Source: Saccharothrix sp. S26
GTDB taxonomy: Bacteria > Actinomycetota > Actinomycetes > Mycobacteriales > Pseudonocardiaceae
Length of the DNA: 64,000 bases
Assembly: GCF_021390395.1 (NCBI RefSeq)
Contig: NZ_JAJUWT010000027.1
Coordinates: forward strand, 62,001-126,000
Reading direction: 5' to 3'
Part shown: piece by piece, positions 8,197 to 15,920 of the stretch
Position numbering within the stretch: position 1 is the first letter of the stretch
How the letters are laid out: the number at the start of each line of letters is the position of its first letter
Notes under the pieces: generated by a model
The model's database searches: none
What the model was told of the DNA's origin: nothing
Seen by the model: the letters and a program-made list of their open reading frames with translations, nothing else
Position numbers and translations under genes: made by a program

Positions 8197-10113
8197 CTAT
8201 CGCGTCGCGGCGCGGACCAGCCGGGCGAAACCGTCCCACTCGGACTCCAGCCACGCGGACGCCTCCGCGGCCGAGGCGAACTCGTCCGGCCGCACGCAGT
8301 CCCGCGCGGGCAGGTCCTCGGCGACCTGGTCGGGCAGCCACCGCACGGCGTTGGCCGCGGTGTGGGCGTACCAGGTGAGGGCCCGCGCGACGGCGTGGTC
8401 GGCGTCGTCGTCCTCGGTCGCGGACAGCTCCGCCGCGTAACGCCGCAGCAGCGGGTGGGCCGAGTACCGGCCGGGCGCGTGCTCGGCCAGCAGGTGCGCG
8501 TCGACCAGCTCCGCGATCGCGGCCGCCGCGTCGGGCACCGGCAGCCCCGCCACCGCCGCCGCGGCCGACACCGACGCGGTCGGCACCGGGTGGCGACCCA
8601 GCAGCCGGAACACCCGCGCCGCCGCCGGACCCAGCAGCCGGTAGGACCACGAGAACACCGTCCACAGGCGAGCGTCCTCCTCGCCCGCACCCAAGTGCCC
8701 CAACAGGTCCTGCTCGTCGGCCAGCTCGTCGGCGACGTGCGCCAACGTGAAGTGCGGGTTGACCGCGGCCCGCGCCGCCACCACCGCCAGCGCCAGCGGC
8801 AGCCCCGCGCACAGCTCCACCAGCGCCGCGGTCGCGGCCCCCTGCCCCGCCACCCGCTCCGGCCCGAGCCTGCGGTCCAGCAGCTCGCGCGACCGCGCGT
8901 CGTCGAGCGGGTCCAGCGTGATCGACCGGGCGGCCAGGCCGGTGAGCCGGTGGCGGCTGGTGACCACCACGAACGCGCCCTCGGGCACCAGGGGCCGCAC
9001 CTGCTCGGCGTCACGGGCGTTGTCCAGCACGACCAGCAGCTTGCGGCCCGCCACCGTGCGGCGGAACAACGCCACCTGCGCCCGCGACGTCGGCGGCACC
9101 CGTGCCGGCGGCACCTCGAACGCGTCCAGGAAACCCCGGACCACCTCGTCCGGCTCCACCGGCTCGGCCGACGCGTCGAACCCGCGCAGGTTCACGTACA
9201 GCCGACCGCCGGTGAACGCCTCCGCGGCCAGGTTCGCCCAGTGCACGGCCAGCGCCGTCTTCCCGATGCCCGCCATGCCGTCGACCACCACGACGCCCGG
9301 CCCGGCCCGCGCGCACGCCGACAGCTCGGCCAACGCCGCCTCACGGCCCACGAAGTGCGGGCCGCGCGAGGGCAGCAGGTGCGGCACGACCGACCGCGCC
9401 GGCGCCAGGCCCGGCGGTGCCACGAGGATCCGCTCGTGCAGCTCCCGCAACTCCCGGCCCGGCTCGACGCCCAGCTCGGCGGCGAGCACCTCCCGTGCCG
9501 CGCGGTAGGCGGCCAACGCCTCCGCCTGCCGATCGGACCGGTACAGCGCCAGCATCAACTGCACCAAGAACCGTTCCCGCAACGGGTGCGCGCGGGTCAG
9601 CGAGCGCAGCTCCGCGACCAGCTCGTGCGCCGCGCCGGCGGCCAGGTCGGCGTCGACCCGCCGGGCCAGCACCGACAGCCGCTCCTCCTCCAGCGGCACG
9701 ACCTCCAGCCGGTGCAGCGCGTCCGACCGCACGTCCGACAGCGGCGCACCGCGCCACAGCGCCAGCGCCTCCGCGTAACGGCCCGCGTCGGCGAGGGCGC
9801 GGAACCGGCTCAGGTCCAGCGCCTCGGCGCGCACGTCGGCGAGGTAGCCGCCACCGGCGGTGCGGACCGCGTTCGCGGGTCCGAGCGCGCGCCGCAACCT
9901 GGTCACGGTCATCTGCAACGTGGCGCGGGCACGGGCCGGGTCGGGCGCGCCGCCGTCCCACAGCCGCTCGACCAGCTCGTCGGCGGTGACGACCTCACCC
10001 ACCCGCAGCAGCAACGCGGCCAGCAGGACCCGCGCCTTGCCCGCCGGGACGGCGACCGGGCGGCCCGCGTGCCTGACTTCGAGCGGCCCGAGCACGCCGA
10101 ACTCCGTCGTCAC
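8197..10113 (-). CDS. SARP/AfsR-family regulator 2, lacking the TPR domain
   Basis: 638 residues from the GTG at 10111-10113, which has GAGG upstream and gives the N-terminus MTTEFGVLGPLEV that matches its neighbours; the GTG 15 bases upstream has no ribosome site. wHTH-BTAD in residues 1-230, NB-ARC with P-loop GMAGIGKT (279-286), VVLDNARD Walker B-like segment and GLPLAL motif. The protein stops just after the NB-ARC winged-helix region (ends FARLVRAATR), about 260 residues shorter than its paralogues. With no TPR sensor it may be constitutively active, controlled by nucleotide only, or dependent on a paralogue. It follows regulator 3 by 51 bases. Confidence 0.88.
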   Translation of the reverse strand: MTTEFGVLGPLEVRHAGRPVAVPAGKARVLLAALLLRVGEVVTADELVERLWDGGAPDPARARATLQMTVTRLRRALGPANAVRTAGGGYLADVRAEALDLSRFRALADAGRYAEALALWRGAPLSDVRSDALHRLEVVPLEEERLSVLARRVDADLAAGAAHELVAELRSLTRAHPLRERFLVQLMLALYRSDRQAEALAAYRAAREVLAAELGVEPGRELRELHERILVAPPGLAPARSVVPHLLPSRGPHFVGREAALAELSACARAGPGVVVVDGMAGIGKTALAVHWANLAAEAFTGGRLYVNLRGFDASAEPVEPDEVVRGFLDAFEVPPARVPPTSRAQVALFRRTVAGRKLLVVLDNARDAEQVRPLVPEGAFVVVTSRHRLTGLAARSITLDPLDDARSRELLDRRLGPERVAGQGAATAALVELCAGLPLALAVVAARAAVNPHFTLAHVADELADEQDLLGHLGAGEEDARLWTVFSWSYRLLGPAAARVFRLLGRHPVPTASVSAAAAVAGLPVPDAAAAIAELVDAHLLAEHAPGRYSAHPLLRRYAAELSATEDDDADHAVARALTWYAHTAANAVRWLPDQVAEDLPARDCVRPDEFASAAEASAWLESEWDGFARLVRAATR

Positions 10114-10164
10114 CGGCCCGCCTCGCACGGTGAGCAGTCTACCGAACGATCACGGGCCGTGACC

Positions 10165-12876
10165 TCACGACGACAGTCGGCTGATCTCGCCACGCAGCGA
10201 CTCGGCCTCCGGCGGGTCCAGCTCGCTGAAGATCGCCAACGCCTCGTGGGCCGCCGCCACCGCGTCGGCGACCGCGCCGCGGTCCCGTTCGGCCTGCGCC
10301 AACCGGCGCAGCGTGTTGGCCTCCTCGTCGCGCGAGCCGGTGTCGCGCCACAGCTCGACCGCCGCCCGGAACCGCTCGACCGCCTCGGCCGGCCGCCCCG
10401 AGTGGTGCAGGGCGTGCCCGAGGCTGTCCAGCGCGTTGGCCTGGCCGAACCGGTCGCCCACCGCCCGGAACACCTCCAGCGCCTCGCCGCAGTGCCGCAG
10501 CGCGGCGTCGTGGTCGCCCAGCAGGCTGTGGAACCAGCCGACCGCGTTCAACGCGCCCGCCACCGTGGCCGGGTCGCCGGTTTCGCGGAACAGCTCCAAC
10601 GCGCTGCGGCACTCCCGCAACGAGTCGGCGTAGCGGCCCTGCCGCTCGAACACCGCCGCCAGGCCGCGGTGCGCGCGGGCCCGGCCGAACGCGTCGCCCA
10701 GCTCGGCGGCCAGCTCCAGCGCACGGCGGTAGTGCTCGGCGGCCACGTCCAGCTCGCCGAGCTTGACCCGCATCAGGCCGATGTTGCGGTGCGCCCGGAC
10801 CTGCGCGTCGAGGTCGCCGAGCCGTTCACCGCACGCGAGCGCTATCAACTGCGTGGCCAACTGGTCGCGCCAGTGGCCGCGCCGCTGGAAGTAGGTGGCG
10901 CAGGTCCACGCGAGCCGCCACGCGTGCGCGGGGAAACCCTGTTCGTGGGCCCGCTCCACGAGCGCCACCAGCACCTGGTGCTCGATCTCGAACCAGGCCA
11001 GCGCCTCCCGGTGGTCGGCGAGCGGGGTCAGCACCACCGCGTCGTCGGCCGGGTCGAGGTCGAGCGGGTCGCGCTGCGGGTAGAGCAGCCGGTCGGCCCG
11101 GTCGGCGGTGTGCAGGTAGTGGTCGAGCAGGCGGCGCAGCACGGCGCGCCGCTCGGCCTCGGTGTGGTGCTCGCGCGCCTGGTCGGACGCGTACAGGCAG
11201 ACCAGGTCGTGCGAGAGGACCCGTCCCGGCGAGGGCTGCGACAGCAGCCGCGACCGCACCAGCTCGCGCAACGCCTCCCGGGTCCGCGCCACCGGCAGGG
11301 CGGCCATGCTCGCGATCGCCTCCGTGGTCCGGTTCGAGCCGGGGTGCAGCCCCAGCATCCGGAACACCAGCGCGGCCGTCGGGCTCAACTGGCCGTGCGA
11401 CCAGGACAGCACGGCACGCAGGTCGGTCGTCGGTCCGCCCGCGTCCAGCGCCGCGAGCCTCGTGCGCGCGTCGGCGAGCTCGGCCGCCAGTGCGCTCAGC
11501 GGCAGCGAGGCGTCCGCCGCGGCACGGGCGGCGAGGATGGACAGCGCGAGCGGCAGCCCGCCGCAGTGCGCCAGCAGCGCGGCGACCGCCTCCGGCTCGG
11601 CCTGCGCCCGACGCGCGCCGACCTGCCGCTCCAGCAACGCCCGCGCGTCCGCCTCGGCGAGCAGGCCCAGCGGCAGCGGCACCGCGCCCTCGCGCACGAC
11701 CAGGCCGCTCAGGTCGTGACGGCTGGTGACCAGCACCAGCGACAGCGCGCCGCCGGGCAGCAGCGGCCGCACCTGGTCGCTGTCGCGCGCGTTGTCCAGC
11801 AGCACCAGCACCCGGCGGTCGGCCAGCACGGTCCGGTAGAGCGCCGCGCGGGCGTCCAGGTCGACCGGCACCCGGTCCGCGGGCACGCCCAGCGCCTCCA
11901 GGAAGCCGAAGATCGCCTCGTCCGGCGGCACCGGCTCGGCCACCGGGTGGAACCCGCGCAGGTCCACGTACAGCTGCCCGTCGGGGAACCGGTCGGCCAC
12001 CCGGTTCGCCCAGTGCAGCGCGAGCGTCGTCTTGCCGATGCCCGCCGTGCCGCCGATCGCGGAGATCACCACCGTGCCCGCGTCGGCGCCCAGCAGGCCG
12101 TCCAGCTCGCGCAGCTCCGCGTCCCGGCCCACGAACATCCCGGCGCGCCGGGGCAACTGCCGCGGCACGGGCCGCGCGCCCACCAGGTCGCGGTGCAGCC
12201 GCCGCAGGTTCGGCCCCGGGTCCACGCCCAGCTCGTCGGCGAGCCGTGCCCGCAGCTCCTCGTAGGCGGCCAGCGCCTCGTCCCGCCGCCCCAGCCGGGA
12301 CAGCGCCAGCACCAGCTGACCCCAGAACCGCTCCCGCAACGGGTGCGCGCGGGTCAGCGACCGCAGCGGCGCGACCACCTCCCGCGCCGCACCCGCCGCC
12401 AGGTCGGCCTCGATCCGCCGTTCCAGCACCACCAGGTGCTCCTCCAGCAGAGGCGCGACGTCCTCGGCGTGCAGCAGCGGCGACGGCACGTCCGACAGCG
12501 GCTCGCCGCGCCACAGGTCCAGCGCCGCCGCGTACTCGCCCGCCGCCGCCAGCTCGCGGAACCGGTGCAGGTCCAGCGCGCCGGGCGGCACGTCGGCCAG
12601 GTAGCCGTTCGCGGCCGTGCGCACCACGTTCGCCTCGCCCAACGCCTGCCGCAGCCGCGTCACCGCCATCTGCAGGGTCGCCCTGGCCCGCCGCGGGTTC
12701 GGCGCCGAGCCGTCCCACAGCCGCTCGACCAGCTCGTCCACGGCCACCGGCCGGTTCGCGCGCAGCAGCAACGTCGCCAGCAGCACGCGGGCGCGACCCG
12801 CCGGCACCGGCACGGGCCGTTCGCCCAACCGCACGTCCAGCGGTCCGAGCACGTTGAACCGGACGTTCGCCGTCAT
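10165..12876 (-). CDS. SARP/AfsR-family regulator 3 (wHTH-BTAD, NB-ARC, TPR)
   Basis: 903 residues from the ATG at 12874-12876, which has GGAGG nine bases upstream. The open frame runs on far beyond this point into the next gene, but the family N-terminus (VRFNVLGPLDVRLGERPV) and the ribosome site define the start. wHTH-BTAD in 1-230, P-loop GTAGIGKT at 276-283 with Thr after GKT, VLVLLDNARD, GGLPLAL, then at least five TPR-like helical pairs from about 660. A three-fold 11-base direct repeat lies 87-119 bases upstream of the start. Regulator 2 follows closely, so the two are probably one transcript. Confidence 0.88.
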   Translation of the reverse strand: MTANVRFNVLGPLDVRLGERPVPVPAGRARVLLATLLLRANRPVAVDELVERLWDGSAPNPRRARATLQMAVTRLRQALGEANVVRTAANGYLADVPPGALDLHRFRELAAAGEYAAALDLWRGEPLSDVPSPLLHAEDVAPLLEEHLVVLERRIEADLAAGAAREVVAPLRSLTRAHPLRERFWGQLVLALSRLGRRDEALAAYEELRARLADELGVDPGPNLRRLHRDLVGARPVPRQLPRRAGMFVGRDAELRELDGLLGADAGTVVISAIGGTAGIGKTTLALHWANRVADRFPDGQLYVDLRGFHPVAEPVPPDEAIFGFLEALGVPADRVPVDLDARAALYRTVLADRRVLVLLDNARDSDQVRPLLPGGALSLVLVTSRHDLSGLVVREGAVPLPLGLLAEADARALLERQVGARRAQAEPEAVAALLAHCGGLPLALSILAARAAADASLPLSALAAELADARTRLAALDAGGPTTDLRAVLSWSHGQLSPTAALVFRMLGLHPGSNRTTEAIASMAALPVARTREALRELVRSRLLSQPSPGRVLSHDLVCLYASDQAREHHTEAERRAVLRRLLDHYLHTADRADRLLYPQRDPLDLDPADDAVVLTPLADHREALAWFEIEHQVLVALVERAHEQGFPAHAWRLAWTCATYFQRRGHWRDQLATQLIALACGERLGDLDAQVRAHRNIGLMRVKLGELDVAAEHYRRALELAAELGDAFGRARAHRGLAAVFERQGRYADSLRECRSALELFRETGDPATVAGALNAVGWFHSLLGDHDAALRHCGEALEVFRAVGDRFGQANALDSLGHALHHSGRPAEAVERFRAAVELWRDTGSRDEEANTLRRLAQAERDRGAVADAVAAAHEALAIFSELDPPEAESLRGEISRLSS

Positions 12877-12962
12877 CCGGGCACCCCTCCGCTCCAGCTC
12901 ACCCCCGACGCCGCATGTGTACCGGACTCGCCGTCCGCCGTCGCCGGAGATTCGCGCGCGTG

Positions 12963-12995
12963 GTGAGCAGGCCGTGAGCCGACTGTGAGGCCCTT
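12963..12995 (-). promoter_or_regulatory. Three 11-base direct repeats, putative SARP operator of regulator 3
   Basis: On the plus strand GTGAG occurs at 12963, 12974 and 12985, exactly 11 bases apart (units GTGAGCAGGCC, GTGAGCCGACT, GTGAGGCCCTT). SARP activators are known to bind heptamer direct repeats with an 11-base helical repeat next to promoters. The array sits 87 bases upstream of the regulator 3 start. A related two-unit array precedes regulator 5, and about 30 bases beyond the repeats are also similar between the two sites. The surrounding 320-base gap (12877-13196) otherwise holds only the terminator of regulator 4. Confidence 0.55.
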
Positions 12996-13136
12996 CGCGC
13001 ACAGTGGTCCCGTGCACCGCCGCGACCCCCAGTGGGCGCGGGACCGGAGGTCCGACCGAGGGGGGAGCCGGTCCCGGTGGTGGGCGGGTCGTCGGGGGGC
13101 GACACGCCCACCTGCCCTCGCCGCGGTGACGACCGG

Positions 13137-13177
13137 ACCGCGGGGCCACCGACCCCTCCCCGTCGGGGCCCCGCGGT
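13137..13177 (-). terminator. Terminator after regulator 4
   Basis: Perfect 11 bp arms (13137-13147 and 13167-13177) with a 19-base loop start about 20 bases after the stop codon of regulator 4. No T-run. It would end the regulator 5-regulator 4 transcript, leaving regulator 3 to its own promoter. Confidence 0.6.
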
Positions 13178-13196
13178 GGCGGTCCGGGCGACGCGC

Positions 13197-15920
13197 TCAG
13201 CCCAGGTCCGCGAGCCGGGCGCGGATCTCGGCCTCCTGCGGGAAACCCGCCTCCACGCACAGCTCCAACGCGTGGGTCAGGTGCACCCGGGCGGTGTCCG
13301 GTTCGCCCAGGCGCAGCAGCAGCTCGGCGTAGTTCAGGTGGGTCCGCATGGCGGACAGGCTGTTCATGTCGTCCACACCGCGCGCGAAGATCCGCTCGTA
13401 GGTCGCGGCGGCGTCGGTGGACCGACCGAGGCCGATCAGCACCTGCGCCAACGTCTCCTCCACCACGCCGAGCGCCGACCGGCCGGGCATCCGCCGGTAC
13501 AGCTCCACGGCCCGCAGCCACACCTCCAGCGCCTGCTCGTGGCGGCCGGCCGCGCTCAACGTCCCGGCGTGGTTGTTCAACGCGATCGCCAACGCGGGCA
13601 GGTCGCCCGACCCGGCCCACAGCTCGACCGCCCGCTCGCCGTACTCGACGGCCTCCTCGTACCGGCCGAACGACTCGTAGGCGCCCGCCAGCTCCAGGGA
13701 GCTGGCCGCCATGCCGTGCACGTGACCGATCTCCTCCCGGATGGCCAACGCCCGGTGCAGGTGGTCCAGCGCCTCCTCCGGGCGCATGTTGCGGGTGATG
13801 CCGCCGAGCGTGTGCAGGGCCACCGCCTCGGCGAACCGGTTGCCCAGCCGGCGCGCGGACGCCAGCGCGATCTCGGTGAACTGCCGCCACTCGGTCCAGA
13901 CGTAGTGGCGGTAGAGGTAGCCCCACAGCGCGGTCGGGATCTGCCACGCGTGCTCGTCGTGGCCGTGCTCGCCCGCGTGCGGGATCACCAGCCGCAGGTT
14001 CGGCATCTCGGCGTCGATCCAGGCCACCGCCGCGGCCCCGTCGGCGAACGGCAGCAGGGGCACGGTGTCCGCCACCGGGGTCAGCGGCAGCTCGGTGCGG
14101 GTCGACCGGATCGCCCGGTCCGCGCGGTCGACGTTGTGCAGGTAGAAGTCCAACAACCGGACGACCGCGCGCTCCCTCTCCCCCTCGGGTTCCTCGGCCC
14201 GCACGGAGGACTCCGCGTGCAGCCGCAGCAGGTCGTGCAGCACGAACCGGCCGGTCCGGGGCTGCTCCAGCAGGTGCGCGCGCCGCAGCTCGCCCAGCGC
14301 CGCACGGGCCTCGTCCGGGCCGATCCCGGCCAGCGCGGCCGTGCTCTCGACCGTGAAGTCGCGGCACGGCGCCACGCCGAACAGCCGGAACACCCGCTGC
14401 GCGGCCGGCGTCAACGCCCGGTACGACAGGCGGAACGTGCTGCCGACCGCGGAGGCGGGGTCGCCGGGGATCGCCAGCTCGGCGAGCGGGTCGCCGGCCC
14501 GCAACGCGGCCACGTAGTCCGCCACGCCGCCCGGCTCGCCCGCCAGCGTCGCGGCGGCCACCCGCAGCGCCAGCGGCAGCCCCGCGCACACCTCCACCAG
14601 CTCGGCCACCGCGTCGGGCTCGGCGTCCACCCGGTCCGCGCCCAGGACGCGGCGCAGCAGGTCCGTCGCCTCGGCGGGCGCGAGCCCGGCCAGCCGGACC
14701 AGCACCGCGTCGTCCAGCGCGACCAGGCCGCGCAGGTCGTTGCGGCCGGTCAGCACGGCGAAGTTGGCCGCGCCGGGCGGCAGCAGCGGGCGCACCTGCG
14801 CCACGTCGGCGACGTCGTCCAGCACGACCAGCACCCGCCGGTCGGCCAGCGTCGACCGGTACAGCGCGACCTGCTCGTCCAGCGCCGCCGGGATCCGCTC
14901 CGCGGGCACGCCCAGCGCGCCCAGCAACTGCGTCAGCGCCTGCTCCGGCGTCAGCGGCGGGAACTCCGGGTCGTAGCCGCGCAGGTTGACCAGCAGCTGC
15001 CCGTCCGGGAAGTCCGCCGCCACCCGGTGCGCCCAGTGCACCGCCAGCGCGGTCTTGCCCAACCCGCCCATGCCGGTGATCGCGACCGCGGTGGCCGCCC
15101 GCGCCTGCGCCGCCAACCGGTCCAGCGCGGCCACCTCGTCCCGCCGCCCGGTGAAGCTGCGCACGTCGGCGGGCAACTGGCGGGGCGCGCGCACCCCGCC
15201 GGGCGGCTCCGGTCCCGCGCCCAGGGCCAGCAGGTGCGCCTCGCGCAGCCGCTCGCCCGGTTCCACGCCCAGCTCCTCGGCCAGCAGCGTGCGCACCTCC
15301 TGGTAGGCCGCCAACGCCTCGGCCGTGCGGCCCGCCCGGTGCAGGGCGAGCACCAGCGCGGCCCAGAACCGCTCCCGCAACGGGTGCTCGCGGGTCAGCG
15401 AGCGCAGCTCCGGCACCAGCTCGGCGGCCCGGCCCGCGTCCAGGTCGGCCGAGATCCGCTGCTCCAGCACCGCCAGCCGCTCCTCCAGCAGCGGCGCGAC
15501 CTCCAACCGGTGCAGCGCGTCCGACCGCACGTCCGACAGCGGCGCACCGCGCCACAGCGCCAGCGCCTCGGCGAACCGGCCCCGCGCGGCCAGGTCGCGG
15601 AACTCGTGCAGGTCCAGCGCGCCGGGCGCGACCTCGGCCAGGTAGCCGTGCGTCGCCGTGCGCACGACGGTCGGGTCGCCCAGGGCCTGCCGCAGCCGCG
15701 CCACCACCATGTGCAACGTCGCCCGGGTCCGCTGCGGGTTGGGCTGCTCGCCGTCCCACAGCCGCTCCACCAGCTCGTCGACCGTCACCACCTGGCCCGC
15801 CCGGAGCAGCAGCGCGGCCAGCAGCGCGCGGCTGCGCCCGGCGGGCACCACCACCGGCTCGTCGCCGCGCCACACCTCCAGCGGCCCGAGGACGGCGAAG
15901 CGGGTCACCGGACCGGTCAC
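13197..15920 (-). CDS. SARP/AfsR-family regulator 4 (wHTH-BTAD, NB-ARC, TPR)
   Basis: 907 residues from a GTG at 15918-15920 that overlaps the stop of regulator 5 (GTGA), so translation is coupled; a second GTG at 15906-15908 is possible. wHTH-BTAD in 1-230, P-loop GMGGLGKT (283-290), VVLDDVADV Walker B-like segment, GLPLAL, and a TPR region from about 660 to the end. It is the most divergent of the set: its P-loop has GMGGLGKT rather than G(T/A/M)AGIGKT, and the stretch after the NB-ARC (residues about 470-560) differs most from the paralogues. It probably responds to a different cue. Confidence 0.88.
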   Translation of the reverse strand: MTGPVTRFAVLGPLEVWRGDEPVVVPAGRSRALLAALLLRAGQVVTVDELVERLWDGEQPNPQRTRATLHMVVARLRQALGDPTVVRTATHGYLAEVAPGALDLHEFRDLAARGRFAEALALWRGAPLSDVRSDALHRLEVAPLLEERLAVLEQRISADLDAGRAAELVPELRSLTREHPLRERFWAALVLALHRAGRTAEALAAYQEVRTLLAEELGVEPGERLREAHLLALGAGPEPPGGVRAPRQLPADVRSFTGRRDEVAALDRLAAQARAATAVAITGMGGLGKTALAVHWAHRVAADFPDGQLLVNLRGYDPEFPPLTPEQALTQLLGALGVPAERIPAALDEQVALYRSTLADRRVLVVLDDVADVAQVRPLLPPGAANFAVLTGRNDLRGLVALDDAVLVRLAGLAPAEATDLLRRVLGADRVDAEPDAVAELVEVCAGLPLALRVAAATLAGEPGGVADYVAALRAGDPLAELAIPGDPASAVGSTFRLSYRALTPAAQRVFRLFGVAPCRDFTVESTAALAGIGPDEARAALGELRRAHLLEQPRTGRFVLHDLLRLHAESSVRAEEPEGERERAVVRLLDFYLHNVDRADRAIRSTRTELPLTPVADTVPLLPFADGAAAVAWIDAEMPNLRLVIPHAGEHGHDEHAWQIPTALWGYLYRHYVWTEWRQFTEIALASARRLGNRFAEAVALHTLGGITRNMRPEEALDHLHRALAIREEIGHVHGMAASSLELAGAYESFGRYEEAVEYGERAVELWAGSGDLPALAIALNNHAGTLSAAGRHEQALEVWLRAVELYRRMPGRSALGVVEETLAQVLIGLGRSTDAAATYERIFARGVDDMNSLSAMRTHLNYAELLLRLGEPDTARVHLTHALELCVEAGFPQEAEIRARLADLG

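Noticed and set aside
7321..12966. 1881-residue plus-strand frame opposite the regulators
   Set aside because: Antisense to genes with clear domains; no ribosome site or family match.
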